Shown piece by piece: positions 15,921-23,238 of a DNA stretch of 64,000 bases; positions within the stretch are counted from its first letter, which is position 1; each line of letters starts with the position of its first letter. This stretch comes from Bradyrhizobium sp. 21. Its GTDB lineage: Bacteria > Pseudomonadota > Alphaproteobacteria > Rhizobiales > Xanthobacteraceae. The notes under the pieces are model-generated. The model was not told the DNA's origin and did not search any database. It worked only from the letters and a program-made list of their open reading frames with translations. A program made the position numbers and the translations under genes. The stretch covers positions 465,447 to 529,446 of the forward strand of contig NZ_JADPJG010000035.1 of NCBI RefSeq assembly GCF_023073335.1, given 5' to 3'.

Positions 15921-17012
15921 GAAAGTCAGCTGCGGCTCCGCATCGTCCCCGATCTGGAGAGAAGATAGCGATACTCCCAAGAGCCTGACGCTCTTGGGCA
16001 GCGGCATCTCGACCTCGAGCAGGCCGCCGGCCAGCCGCTCCAGATCGTCGCGGCCTGCAACCGCCGCTGCGACGGACCTGCTGCGCGTGATGATCTCGAA
16101 GTCGGCAAATTTGATCTTCAGGGTGACAGTGCGGCCACGATTGCCGGTCGCCTCGCAATGGCGCCAGACCTTGTCGACGAGCGGCTTGAGTTCGGCGAAC
16201 AGCGCGTCGAATTCGGTGAGATCGGTCGAGAACGTGGTCTCTGCGCCGATGGACTTGCGGATCCGGTTGGCCCGGACCGGCCGTTCGTCGACACCGCGCG
16301 AGATCCAGTAATAATACGCGCCCGCCTTGCCGAAATTCGCATTCATGAACTCCAGCGTCTGGTTGCGAATATCGAGGCCGGTGAACATGCCAAGCGCGTT
16401 CATCTTCGTGCTGGTCGCCGGGCCGATCCCATGGAATTTTCCGACGGGCAGCGTCTCGACGAAAGCGGATCCCATCTCCGGCGATATCACGAATTGACCG
16501 TTGGGCTTGCGATGATCGGAGGCGAGTTTTGCCAGAAACTTGTTGTAGGAGATGCCCGCCGAAGCGTTGAGGCCCGTCTCGGTTTTGATCTTCTCGCGGA
16601 TTTGGAGGGCGATGTCCCGCGCCAGCGGAATGCCCTGCAAATTGTCCGTCACGTCGAGATAGGCCTCGTCGAGCGACAATGGCTCGATGATGGGGGTGTG
16701 CTCAGCAAAGATCTCGCGGATCTGCCGGCTGATCGCCTTGTAGACCTCGAAGCGCGGCCTGACGAAGATCAGGTCGGGACATTGCCGCTTCGCCGTCACC
16801 GACGGCATCGCAGAGCGCACGCCGAACTTGCGGGCCTCGTAACTGGCGGCGGCGACGACGCCGCGTTGCGCGGAGCCCCCGACGGCGACGGGCTTTCCGC
16901 GCAGCTCCGGATTATCGCGCTGTTCCACGGACGCATAGAAGGCATCCATGTCGATATGGATGATCTTGCGGACGGGCGAGGCGTTGCCAGTCACCGTGTC
17001 GGATTCGCTCAT
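15912..17012 (-). CDS. dinB: DNA polymerase IV (Y-family)
   Basis: 366-residue error-prone translesion polymerase. The catalytic carboxylates are Asp21 (IIHIDMDAFYASVE) and Asp115-Glu116 (PLSLDEAYLDV); the dNTP-binding VVAAASYEARKFGVRSAMP and the HhH thumb (VGKFHGIGPATSTKMNALG) are present, followed by the little-finger domain. The extreme C-terminus LTFGI may be the beta-clamp-binding peptide, though it is not a classical QLxLF. The ATG at 17012 was chosen; an in-frame TTG 15 bases upstream is possible. No LexA-type SOS box was found in the short upstream region by eye. It inserts opposite minor-groove adducts and promotes mutagenesis under stress. Confidence 0.95.
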   Translation of the reverse strand: MSESDTVTGNASPVRKIIHIDMDAFYASVEQRDNPELRGKPVAVGGSAQRGVVAAASYEARKFGVRSAMPSVTAKRQCPDLIFVRPRFEVYKAISRQIREIFAEHTPIIEPLSLDEAYLDVTDNLQGIPLARDIALQIREKIKTETGLNASAGISYNKFLAKLASDHRKPNGQFVISPEMGSAFVETLPVGKFHGIGPATSTKMNALGMFTGLDIRNQTLEFMNANFGKAGAYYYWISRGVDERPVRANRIRKSIGAETTFSTDLTEFDALFAELKPLVDKVWRHCEATGNRGRTVTLKIKFADFEIITRSRSVAAAVAGRDDLERLAGGLLEVEMPLPKSVRLLGVSLSSLQIGDDAEPQLTFGI

Positions 17013-17176
17013 GGCAGGATGATACAATTGAGCGACGAGAAGCGCGAGGTGGGGTGTGGTTCAGTTTGTCGAGACAGGCTGACCGCCGCTCCAACCAGTT
17101 CATCAAAAGGCAATCTCAGGCTTGTGAGTGGCAAGCATGGGCATGCGCTCTAATATGAGCGTGCGGAGGACAGCCC

Positions 17177-17386
17177 ATGCAATACAGCTCCGAGCTCATT
17201 CAGACCATGCGCCAGGCACTCGAGACCGTGATGGCGAGCGTGCCTGCCGATCAGTCGGTCTTCGGTTTGAAAGCGGCCGTAGCCGAATGCATCCTGAAGT
17301 CGGCTGCACACGGTCAGACGTCGTACGACGGGCTGGTCACGTCGGCCTCCGACCAAATCCAGGCGATTGTCTCGATGCTGAATTGA
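17177..17386 (+). CDS. small hypothetical protein, 69 residues
   Basis: Not recognised. It is a short, soluble, mostly helical protein with no Cys pair or membrane segment: MQYSSELIQTMRQALETVMASV, a middle FGLKAAVAECILKSAAHGQTSYDGL, and an end DQIQAIVSMLN. The GGAGGA ribosome site eight bases before the ATG is among the best in the window, which is the main reason to call it real. It is divergent from dinB with 164 bases between. Small helical proteins of this kind are common in rhizobial genomes and have no known function. Confidence 0.65.
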   Translation: MQYSSELIQTMRQALETVMASVPADQSVFGLKAAVAECILKSAAHGQTSYDGLVTSASDQIQAIVSMLN

Positions 17387-17703
17387 GGGCGGGCTCGGTT
17401 GAGCGGGCGATGACTCCCGCGCGGGCGGTGACGAGGAGTGCTCGAGCGAGGGTGCGTCCACGCATACTGGACGCGACTGGCGCGCCATCTCGACCCCCTT
17501 TGGGCTGGAACGCGCGACGCTGATGTGCGCACGCTGAACGTTCTGCCAGAATGGCGCCAATTGGCCCGCCGCTTGCAGCCGGAACGTTTGACAATATTCA
17601 ATCGATGGCGGAATCATTCCGAGAGTGGAATTCAAGGGGCGCCAATGAACGACCGAGACCCGCGCTGCATCGTGGAGATATGGCGCGACGGGGCTCTCGC
17701 GAC
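17387..17703. other. 317-bp intergenic region before the opine-type operon
   Basis: Lies between the 69-residue protein and the ABC permease. Frames are open in several registers because of high GC, but none has a ribosome site and family motif together. It contains the candidate promoter at 17588-17617. No regulator gene lies here or beside the operon. Confidence 0.4.
17588..17617 (+). promoter_or_regulatory. candidate promoter of the opine-type ABC operon
   Basis: TTGACA at 17588-17593 is a perfect -35 hexamer. AATCAT at 17612-17617 matches the -10 consensus at 4/6 with an 18-base spacer. Transcription would start near 17624, about 80 bases before the first gene. The region is AT-richer than its surroundings. 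Confidence 0.45.
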
Positions 17704-18423
17704 ATGAATTACCGTTGGGACTGGTCGATCCTCTTCAAAGACACCTATATGGGTTGGCTGTGGAGCGGCCTGCTCTGGACCGTGATTATCAGCCTTGCCA
17801 GCTGGGCCGTTGCGCTCACGGTCGGCCTCCTGGCCGGCTCCGCCCGGAGCGCCCCTTCGCGCGGTGCCCGACTGCTGGCCGGACTCTACATCGACGTCTT
17901 CCGCAACGTTCCGCCACTGGTGCAGCTCTTTCTCTGGTATTTTGTTCTGCCCGAGGTGGTCCCCGATTCCTTCGGGCTCTGGCTCAAGCGGGACCTGCCC
18001 TATCCGGAGATCGTCACCGCTGTTGTGGCCATCGGCCTGTTTGCCGGCTCGCGCGTCGCCGAGCAGGTCCGCGCCGGAATCGAGGCGGTGGGCGCCCCGC
18101 TGATGCCGGCAGCGCTGGCGACGGGGCTGCGCCCGGCGCAGGCCTTTCGGCTGATCGTCCTGCCGCTGGGCCTGCGCGCCATCGTCGGGCCGCTGACCTC
18201 GGAATTCCTGATCACCGTCAAGCTCTCCTCTCTCAGCCTCACGATTGGCGTACTCGAACTCACCGCGCAGAGCCGCCATGTCGAGAACTACACGTTCCAA
18301 GGTTTCGAGGCCTTCACCTTCGCGACGATCGGCTACCTCGTCATCGGCCTGTGCGTGACGGGACTGATGCGCTTCATCGATATCAGGATCGGCGGCGCAG
18401 CCCTGCGAAAGACGCCGGCATGA
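17704..18423 (+). CDS. polar amino acid ABC transporter permease, subunit 1
   Basis: 239-residue inner-membrane permease of the HisM/GlnP (PAAT) family. About five membrane helices are visible (e.g. 18-40, 58-80, 98-118, 205-228). The N-terminal family motif YIDVFRNVPPLVQLFLWYF (the FRGTPxxVQ type) is present, and the EAA loop that contacts the ATPase reads AGIEAVGAPLMPAALATGL. The start is the ATG before NYRWDW, typical of GltJ-like subunits; the ribosome site is weak. It is first in an operon with overlapping permease 2 and ATPase, then a dehydrogenase and binding protein. It probably imports an amino acid or an N-carboxyalkyl amino acid (opine). Confidence 0.9.
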   Translation: MNYRWDWSILFKDTYMGWLWSGLLWTVIISLASWAVALTVGLLAGSARSAPSRGARLLAGLYIDVFRNVPPLVQLFLWYFVLPEVVPDSFGLWLKRDLPYPEIVTAVVAIGLFAGSRVAEQVRAGIEAVGAPLMPAALATGLRPAQAFRLIVLPLGLRAIVGPLTSEFLITVKLSSLSLTIGVLELTAQSRHVENYTFQGFEAFTFATIGYLVIGLCVTGLMRFIDIRIGGAALRKTPA

Positions 18424-19076
18424 GCGATTTCGACTGGGGCATCATCGCCCGCTCCGCGGCGTTTCTGGCGGAAGGCATGGCGCTCAGCGCGCTGCTGGTC
18501 CTGGTCGCGACCGTCGGGGGGCTGGTCCTGGGCTTCGGGCTTGCGCTGATGCGGCTGTCCTCGCATCGGCTGCTCTCGGTCCCCGCCTCGACCTACGTCA
18601 CTGTGATGCGCACGCTGCCGCTGGTGCTCGTGCTGTTCTGGTTCTACTTCCTCGTGCCACTCGTCATCGGCAGGCCGGTCGGCTCGCTCACTTCGGCCCT
18701 GCTGGCCTTTGTGCTGTTCGAGGCGGCATTCTACTGCGAGATCGTCCGCGCCGGCATCTCCAACGTTCGCCATGGACAGAGTGATGCGGGGTTGGCGACC
18801 GGGCTGCGGCGCGCCCAGGTGCTGCGCCTCATCATCCTGCCACAGGCACTGCGGGCGATGATGCCGCTGATCCTGAACCAGATCGTCATCGTCTTTCAGG
18901 ACACTTCGCTGGTCTATGTCGTCTCACTACATGATTTCCTGACCGCGGCGAGCGTCGTCGCATCCCGCGATGGGCGCGCCACGGAGATGTACGCGCTGGT
19001 TGCCGTGGTTTATCTGGTGATTTGCCTTAGCACGACGAAGGCCGCCGAGTTCTACAGGAAGGGCCTTCCGTCATGA
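18420..19076 (+). CDS. polar amino acid ABC transporter permease, subunit 2
   Basis: 218-residue partner permease of the same family. Membrane helices lie near 17-40, 58-80, 92-110, 152-175 and 188-208. The family motif MRTLPLVLVLFWFYF replaces the usual FRGTP with MRTLP, and the EAA loop is AGISNVRHGQSDAGLATGL. The start codon overlaps the previous stop in ATGA and its own stop overlaps the ATPase start the same way, so the three transporter subunits are translationally coupled. The two permeases would form the heterodimeric channel. Confidence 0.9.
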   Translation: MSDFDWGIIARSAAFLAEGMALSALLVLVATVGGLVLGFGLALMRLSSHRLLSVPASTYVTVMRTLPLVLVLFWFYFLVPLVIGRPVGSLTSALLAFVLFEAAFYCEIVRAGISNVRHGQSDAGLATGLRRAQVLRLIILPQALRAMMPLILNQIVIVFQDTSLVYVVSLHDFLTAASVVASRDGRATEMYALVAVVYLVICLSTTKAAEFYRKGLPS

Positions 19077-19801
19077 TCGTCATCGAGGACGTGCATAAAT
19101 CCTACGGCAACCAGCACATCCTGCGCGCCTGCTCCGCGACGGTCAGCCTCGGCGAGGTCGTGGTGGTTTGCGGGCCGTCCGGCTCCGGCAAGAGCACGCT
19201 GATCAAATGCATCAACGGGCTCGTGCCGTTCGAGCGCGGCACGATCACCGTGGATGGCGTCTCCGTCTCCTCGCCAAAGACAGACCTGCCGGCCCTGCGC
19301 GCTCGCATCGGCATGGTGTTCCAGACTTTCGAACTCTATCCACATATGACCGCGTTGCAGAACGTCAGCCTTGCGCAAATCCATGTGCTGAGACGCTCAC
19401 GGGCGGAGGCCGATGCGCGCTCGGAGAAAATTCTGGCGCGGGTCGGGCTCGGCGACAAGCGGGACAGCCGACCCAGCCAGCTTTCGGGCGGGCAGCAGCA
19501 GCGCGTCTCGATCGCCCGCGCTCTGGCCATGGACCCGCGGGCCATGCTGTTCGACGAGCCGACGTCGGCGCTCGACCCCGAAATGATCAACGAGGTGCTG
19601 GAAGTCATGCAGGAGCTCGCGCTCGAAGGCATGACCATGATGGTCGTGACCCATGAGATGGGCTTCGCCCAGCGCGTCGCCGATCGCGTGCTGTTCATGG
19701 ACCGCGGCCAGATCGTGGAGGACGCGCCCAAGACCCAGTTCTTCACCGCCCCCGCCTCGGAGCGGGCCCGGCAGTTCCTCACCAAGGTCCTCACGCATTG
19801 A
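19073..19801 (+). CDS. polar amino acid ABC transporter ATP-binding protein
   Basis: 242-residue ABC ATPase of the GlnQ/HisP type. Walker A is GPSGSGKST (about 35-43), the Q-loop VFQTFELYPHMT, the signature LSGGQQQR (about 139-146), Walker B AMLFDEPTSALDPE, and the H-loop VTHEMGF. In this family the Q-loop usually reads VFQxFNLFPH; the E and Y here are minor changes. It drives import through the two upstream permeases. The next gene follows after 47 bases and encodes an opine-dehydrogenase-family enzyme. Confidence 0.95.
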   Translation: MIVIEDVHKSYGNQHILRACSATVSLGEVVVVCGPSGSGKSTLIKCINGLVPFERGTITVDGVSVSSPKTDLPALRARIGMVFQTFELYPHMTALQNVSLAQIHVLRRSRAEADARSEKILARVGLGDKRDSRPSQLSGGQQQRVSIARALAMDPRAMLFDEPTSALDPEMINEVLEVMQELALEGMTMMVVTHEMGFAQRVADRVLFMDRGQIVEDAPKTQFFTAPASERARQFLTKVLTH

Positions 19802-19848
19802 GCCGGTGAGATGACCGCCCCTCCTCAACCAGAAAAGGCGCTCGCACG

Positions 19849-20919
19849 ATGCGCGTAAGTATTCTTGGAGCCGGCTCCGCCGCCTGCGGTGCCGCCGCCT
19901 ATCTCGCGACGGCCGGGCATGACCCGATGCTGTGGTCGCCTTCCGGCCGGAGCACGGCAGCCTTCGCGGCAGGAGAGCCGCTGCAGGCGACGATGGCGAT
20001 CGAGACCAGTTTCCATCCGCGCATTGCCGACGGTGCCGCCGAAGCCATCGCCGACGCGGATGTCGTGATGCTCGCCATGCCGGGATACGCCCACAAGATG
20101 GCCCTCGATGAAGCGGCGCAGCACCTGCGGGATGGACAGCCGATCATCATCAGCTCGCACGCCTCCTTTGGCGCGCTCTATCTGTCGCGGCAGCTCGCGG
20201 CGCGGGGAGTCCGTTCACCGATCATCAATTGGGGCACGACGCTGACGACCGGCCGCAAGATTTCGCCGACCGAGGTCGCCGTCAACTCGGTGCGATCGAA
20301 GATCGACCTCGCGACGGTGCCGCAAGGCGGCAGTGCCGAAGGCCTCGCGCTCTGCACCGCGCTGTTCGGCGACCGCTTCGTCGAACGCCAGGGGCTTCTC
20401 GCCATCGCGCTCAGCAATCTCAACCCGCAGAACCACCTCGCCATCGCCCTGTTCAACCTGACACGCATGGAGCGCGGCGAGCGCTGGGGGCAGGCGGAGA
20501 ACGTCACGGCCGCCGTCGGGCGTGTCATGGAAGCGCTCGACGCCGAGCGGCTGGCGATCGCCGAAGCCTTCGGCGTTTCGGTCCGCACCATCCACGAACA
20601 CTACGCCTACTCCTATCAACTCACGGTCGCCAGCATCGCCGAGATGAACGCCGAACTCCATAACCGCGGGCGCGGCGGCTTCGGTCCCGCGACGCTGGAC
20701 AGCCGGTATGTCCTCGAGGACGCGCCCTTCGGATTGCTGCCGACGGTGCTGCTCGGGCAGCTCGTCGCGCGGCCGGCGACCTTGCACGAGGCTGGGATGA
20801 CCATGCTTTCGGCGGCCTACGGCCGCGACTTCGCAGGAGATAACGACCTTTTGCCCGCGCTCGGCTTCGAGCAGATGACGAGGGAGGAACTCCAGGCGCG
20901 GGCACACGGAGGATACTAG
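19849..20919 (+). CDS. NAD(P)-dependent octopine/nopaline dehydrogenase-family protein
   Basis: 356 residues in two domains. A Rossmann domain has GAGSAACG at 7-14 and VVMLAMPGYAH near 72-82. The C-terminal helical domain of the octopine dehydrogenase family covers about 185-330, with His196 in NLNPQNHLAIAL at the conserved catalytic position. Family members reversibly join or split an amino acid and a 2-oxo acid at a secondary amine (octopine, nopaline, strombine types, or staphylopine-like metallophores). Lying inside an amino acid importer operon, it more likely oxidatively cleaves an imported opine than makes one; a synthetic role cannot be excluded. No arginine or ornithine catabolic gene is adjacent. 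Substrate unknown. Confidence 0.85.
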   Translation: MRVSILGAGSAACGAAAYLATAGHDPMLWSPSGRSTAAFAAGEPLQATMAIETSFHPRIADGAAEAIADADVVMLAMPGYAHKMALDEAAQHLRDGQPIIISSHASFGALYLSRQLAARGVRSPIINWGTTLTTGRKISPTEVAVNSVRSKIDLATVPQGGSAEGLALCTALFGDRFVERQGLLAIALSNLNPQNHLAIALFNLTRMERGERWGQAENVTAAVGRVMEALDAERLAIAEAFGVSVRTIHEHYAYSYQLTVASIAEMNAELHNRGRGGFGPATLDSRYVLEDAPFGLLPTVLLGQLVARPATLHEAGMTMLSAAYGRDFAGDNDLLPALGFEQMTREELQARAHGGY

Positions 20920-20998
20920 ACACCTGAGGATACCAGACACTTGCCCTCAGCCGGGCGCGGATCACCATGCGAGCGATCGCGACAACCGAGAGAAACCC

Positions 20999-21871
20999 AT
21001 GACACTCAATCTTGCTGCCGCTGCAGGCGCCTTCCTGGCCATCGGTCTCGCAGCTTCGTCTGCAGGGGCGCAGGAGGTGGACTCCATCGTCAAGAAGTTG
21101 CGCGACACCCAGACCATCACCATGGGCGTCCGAGACGCCTTGTTTCCCTACAGCTATCTCGACGACCAGAAGAATCCGACCGGCTATTCGGTGGAGTTCT
21201 GCACGCGCATCATCGACGACATCAAGACCGAGTTGAAGCTGCCGGAGATCAAGATCAAATACGTCCCGGTCACGATCCAGAACCGTCAGGCGCTCGTCGC
21301 CAATGGCACGATAGACCTCGAATGCGAAGGCACGGTCAACACCTTCGGCCGTAACAAGCAGGTCGACTTCTCGTCGGTCTCTTACGTTTCGTCGAGCCAG
21401 ATGCTCGTCCTCAAGAGCACAGGCATCAAGAGCTATGACGATTTGAACGGCAAGATCGTCGCCGTAGCGACCGGCGGCAGTAGCGAGCCTGACCTCAAAA
21501 ACCTCATCGCCGAAAAGAAGCTGAGCATCCGCATCCTGAACGTCGATGACCATGCGGCCGGGCTGATCACCGTCGAGACCCGGCGCGCCGACGCTTATTT
21601 CAGCGACAATGGCGCCTTCTTCGGTCTGATACGGCAGTCGAAGAAGCCCGACGCGCTTGAAATCGTCGGTGACGAATATGGCTATGCGCCCCAGGGCTTC
21701 ATGGTGCCCAAGCTCAACCCGACGATTCTCTGGATCGTCAACCACTCCATGGGGAAGATGTTCAAATCGGGCGATGCCGAGGCGCTGTTCAACAAATGGT
21801 TCGGCCAGTTCGGCGCTCACGTCTCGCCGAAACTAAGGGCGGCGTGGTCCACCCAGTCCTACGCCGAATGA
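20999..21871 (+). CDS. periplasmic amino acid-binding protein of the opine-type operon
   Basis: 290-residue solute-binding protein (SBP_bac_3). Residues 1-24 are a signal peptide ending SAGAQE. The mature start is VDSIVKKLRDTQTITMGVRDALFPYSYLDD, then the family block NPTGYSVEFCTRIID and the VDFSSVSYVSS hinge; the Arg of QNRQALVANGTIDLECE and the nearby Asp/Glu residues usually hold the alpha-amino acid group. It resembles glutamate/aspartate-binding GltI types. It is the last gene of the operon, 79 bases after the dehydrogenase, with GAGAG before the ATG. It should set the ligand specificity of the importer and is the best target for identifying the substrate. Confidence 0.92.
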   Translation: MTLNLAAAAGAFLAIGLAASSAGAQEVDSIVKKLRDTQTITMGVRDALFPYSYLDDQKNPTGYSVEFCTRIIDDIKTELKLPEIKIKYVPVTIQNRQALVANGTIDLECEGTVNTFGRNKQVDFSSVSYVSSSQMLVLKSTGIKSYDDLNGKIVAVATGGSSEPDLKNLIAEKKLSIRILNVDDHAAGLITVETRRADAYFSDNGAFFGLIRQSKKPDALEIVGDEYGYAPQGFMVPKLNPTILWIVNHSMGKMFKSGDAEALFNKWFGQFGAHVSPKLRAAWSTQSYAE

Positions 21872-21930
21872 GCCGGGCCTGACATCGCGCCGGTTTCGCC
21901 TCGCCTTGCGCAGGGCGGATCCTGCCAGAC

Positions 21931-22007
21931 TGGCGCACCCGACACGATTCGAACGTGTGACCTTTGCCTTCGGAGGGCAACGCTCTATCCAGCTGAGCTA
22001 CGGGTGC
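21931..22007 (-). tRNA. tRNA-Arg (anticodon CCG)
   Basis: A full cloverleaf can be folded on the minus strand. The acceptor stem GCACCCG pairs with CGGGTGC; the D arm is GCTCAGCTGGATAGAGC; the anticodon stem TTGCC/GGCAA encloses loop CTCCGAA with CCG at 34-36; the T arm has TTCGAAT; a genome-encoded CCA follows discriminator G. It decodes CGG, a common Arg codon in this GC-rich genome. Its 3' end faces the opine-type operon 59 bases away. Confidence 0.96.
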
Positions 22008-22070
22008 AGTGGGCCTGATGTAGCCGATTGGCGAGGGGCGGGCAACCGCTTCTCGCCGCGTTGCGCCGGG

Positions 22071-22125
22071 GCGTTTTCCAGCGAAGTGGACACCGTTTCG
22101 CGTCAAGAAAACGCGTCAAAACAAG
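22071..22125. repeat. 55-bp dispersed repeat (GCGAAGTGGAYACC type), copy 1
   Basis: Begins GCGTTTTCCAGCGAAGTGGA and ends AAAACGCGTCAAAACAA. It matches 42464-42518 at all but a few positions. It is internally palindromic: GCGTTTT at the start pairs with AAAACGC near the end. It lies between tRNA-Arg and the diguanylate cyclase gene. Similar sequences are frequent in Rhizobiales genomes (general knowledge). Confidence 0.7.
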
Positions 22126-22133
22126 AATCTAGA

Positions 22134-22157
22134 GCTTCCGTTCGCGGGAACGGAAGC
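22134..22157 (-). terminator. hairpin after the diguanylate cyclase gene
   Basis: GCTTCCGTTC and GAACGGAAGC form a perfect 10-bp stem around GCGG. On the minus strand it follows the cyclase stop within two bases and is followed by a T-rich stretch (CTCTAGATTCTTGTTTT), so it may end the two-gene c-di-GMP operon. It adjoins the dispersed repeat and may be part of it. Confidence 0.55.
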
Positions 22158-22158
22158 G

Positions 22159-23238
22159 CTAGGCCGTTTTACGCCGGACAGGGGCCGGAACCGCCGTGGG
22201 ATCGCGGCCGTGGCCGGCGAATTCGGCGAGAATGCGTTCGGCGCAGATGACGCGGTTGCGGCCGAGCCGTTTGGCTGCATAGAGCGCCTCGTCGGCCGCG
22301 CCTAACAGCCGGTCGGGGCTGCCGTCGGCTTCGCCGGGAATGTGGCTGGCGACGCCGACGCTGAGGGTGACGTGATCGCCGGCCCCGATGGCGCCATGGG
22401 CGATCGCTAAGGCCATCACGGCGCAGCGGATCTCCTCGGCGATGGCGCAGGCGGCATCGCCATTCAGGTCCGGCAGGATCAGCGCGAATTCCTCGCCGCC
22501 ATAGCGGCTGGCAAGGTCGAGCGGGCGCACGGCGTGCCGGCTGACGACGGCGGCGACCGCGCGCAGGCATTCGTCGCCGTTCTGGTGGCCGTGGCGGTCG
22601 TTGAACAGCTTGAAATGATCGACATCGACGAACAGCAGCGCCATCGGCTTCTGCGTCCGCTGCGCGCGGGCCCATTCGCTCATCAGCATCTGGTCAAACG
22701 CGCGGCGGTTCGACAGGCCGGTCAGCCCGTCCTTGGTGGCGAGCTCCTTCAGCGCGGTCTCGGCGCGCTTCTGGTCGGTGAGGTCGCGCAGCGTCTCCAC
22801 CACGGCGATCAGATGGCCGGCCTCGTCGTGGATGGGGCCGGCGTCGATGGCGAGATAGAGCTGGCTGCCGAGCTTCGGCATCACGCACCAGTTCTCGGCG
22901 CTGAAGCCGAGGCCGTTATGGCCGCGTGCGGCATATTCCGAATAGAACTCCGGCAACTGCTCCGGCCGGTCGAGCGCGACGAGGTCGGCGAGGCAGGGAC
23001 GCTTGGTCTCGTAGAAGGCCTGCCAGTGCTTGTTGGTGCCGATCACCTCCGAGGCGGCGACGCCGGTCAGCCGCTCGCAGGCCCTGTTCCAGATCACGAC
23101 GCGGCGCTTCGGGTCGATCACGAAGGTCGGCACCACCAGATGCTGCATCAGCCGCACGGCATAGGAATCCGCGACGTCGACGGTTTTGGCGGGAGTCTTG
23201 CTTGAAGTCTTGCTTGGCGTCTTGCCTGGCTTCGTCAT
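22159..23238 (-). CDS. PAS-GGDEF diguanylate cyclase
   Basis: 359-residue cytoplasmic protein. A basic Lys/Thr/Ser-rich N-terminus (1-20) precedes a PAS domain (about 30-150) and a GGDEF domain (165-330). The active-site loop is GGEEF (247-251), a fully competent variant. RPLD at 238-241 lies exactly five residues before it, the canonical inhibitory I-site, so product inhibition by c-di-GMP is expected. It makes c-di-GMP from two GTP. The start codon shares one base with the stop of the upstream GGDEF-EAL gene (TGATG), indicating coupled translation. The PAS domain probably senses an internal signal or binds the partner. Confidence 0.93.
   Translation of the reverse strand: MTKPGKTPSKTSSKTPAKTVDVADSYAVRLMQHLVVPTFVIDPKRRVVIWNRACERLTGVAASEVIGTNKHWQAFYETKRPCLADLVALDRPEQLPEFYSEYAARGHNGLGFSAENWCVMPKLGSQLYLAIDAGPIHDEAGHLIAVVETLRDLTDQKRAETALKELATKDGLTGLSNRRAFDQMLMSEWARAQRTQKPMALLFVDVDHFKLFNDRHGHQNGDECLRAVAAVVSRHAVRPLDLASRYGGEEFALILPDLNGDAACAIAEEIRCAVMALAIAHGAIGAGDHVTLSVGVASHIPGEADGSPDRLLGAADEALYAAKRLGRNRVICAERILAEFAGHGRDPTAVPAPVRRKTA

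Noticed and set aside
17387..22007. Genomic island integrated at tRNA-Arg(CCG), carrying the opine-type operon
   Set aside because: The operon lies beside the tRNA 3' end, but no integrase gene and no duplicated tRNA 3' segment was found on the far side; the best shared string is only nine bases (GACTGGCGC near 17475). Composition is not obviously different.
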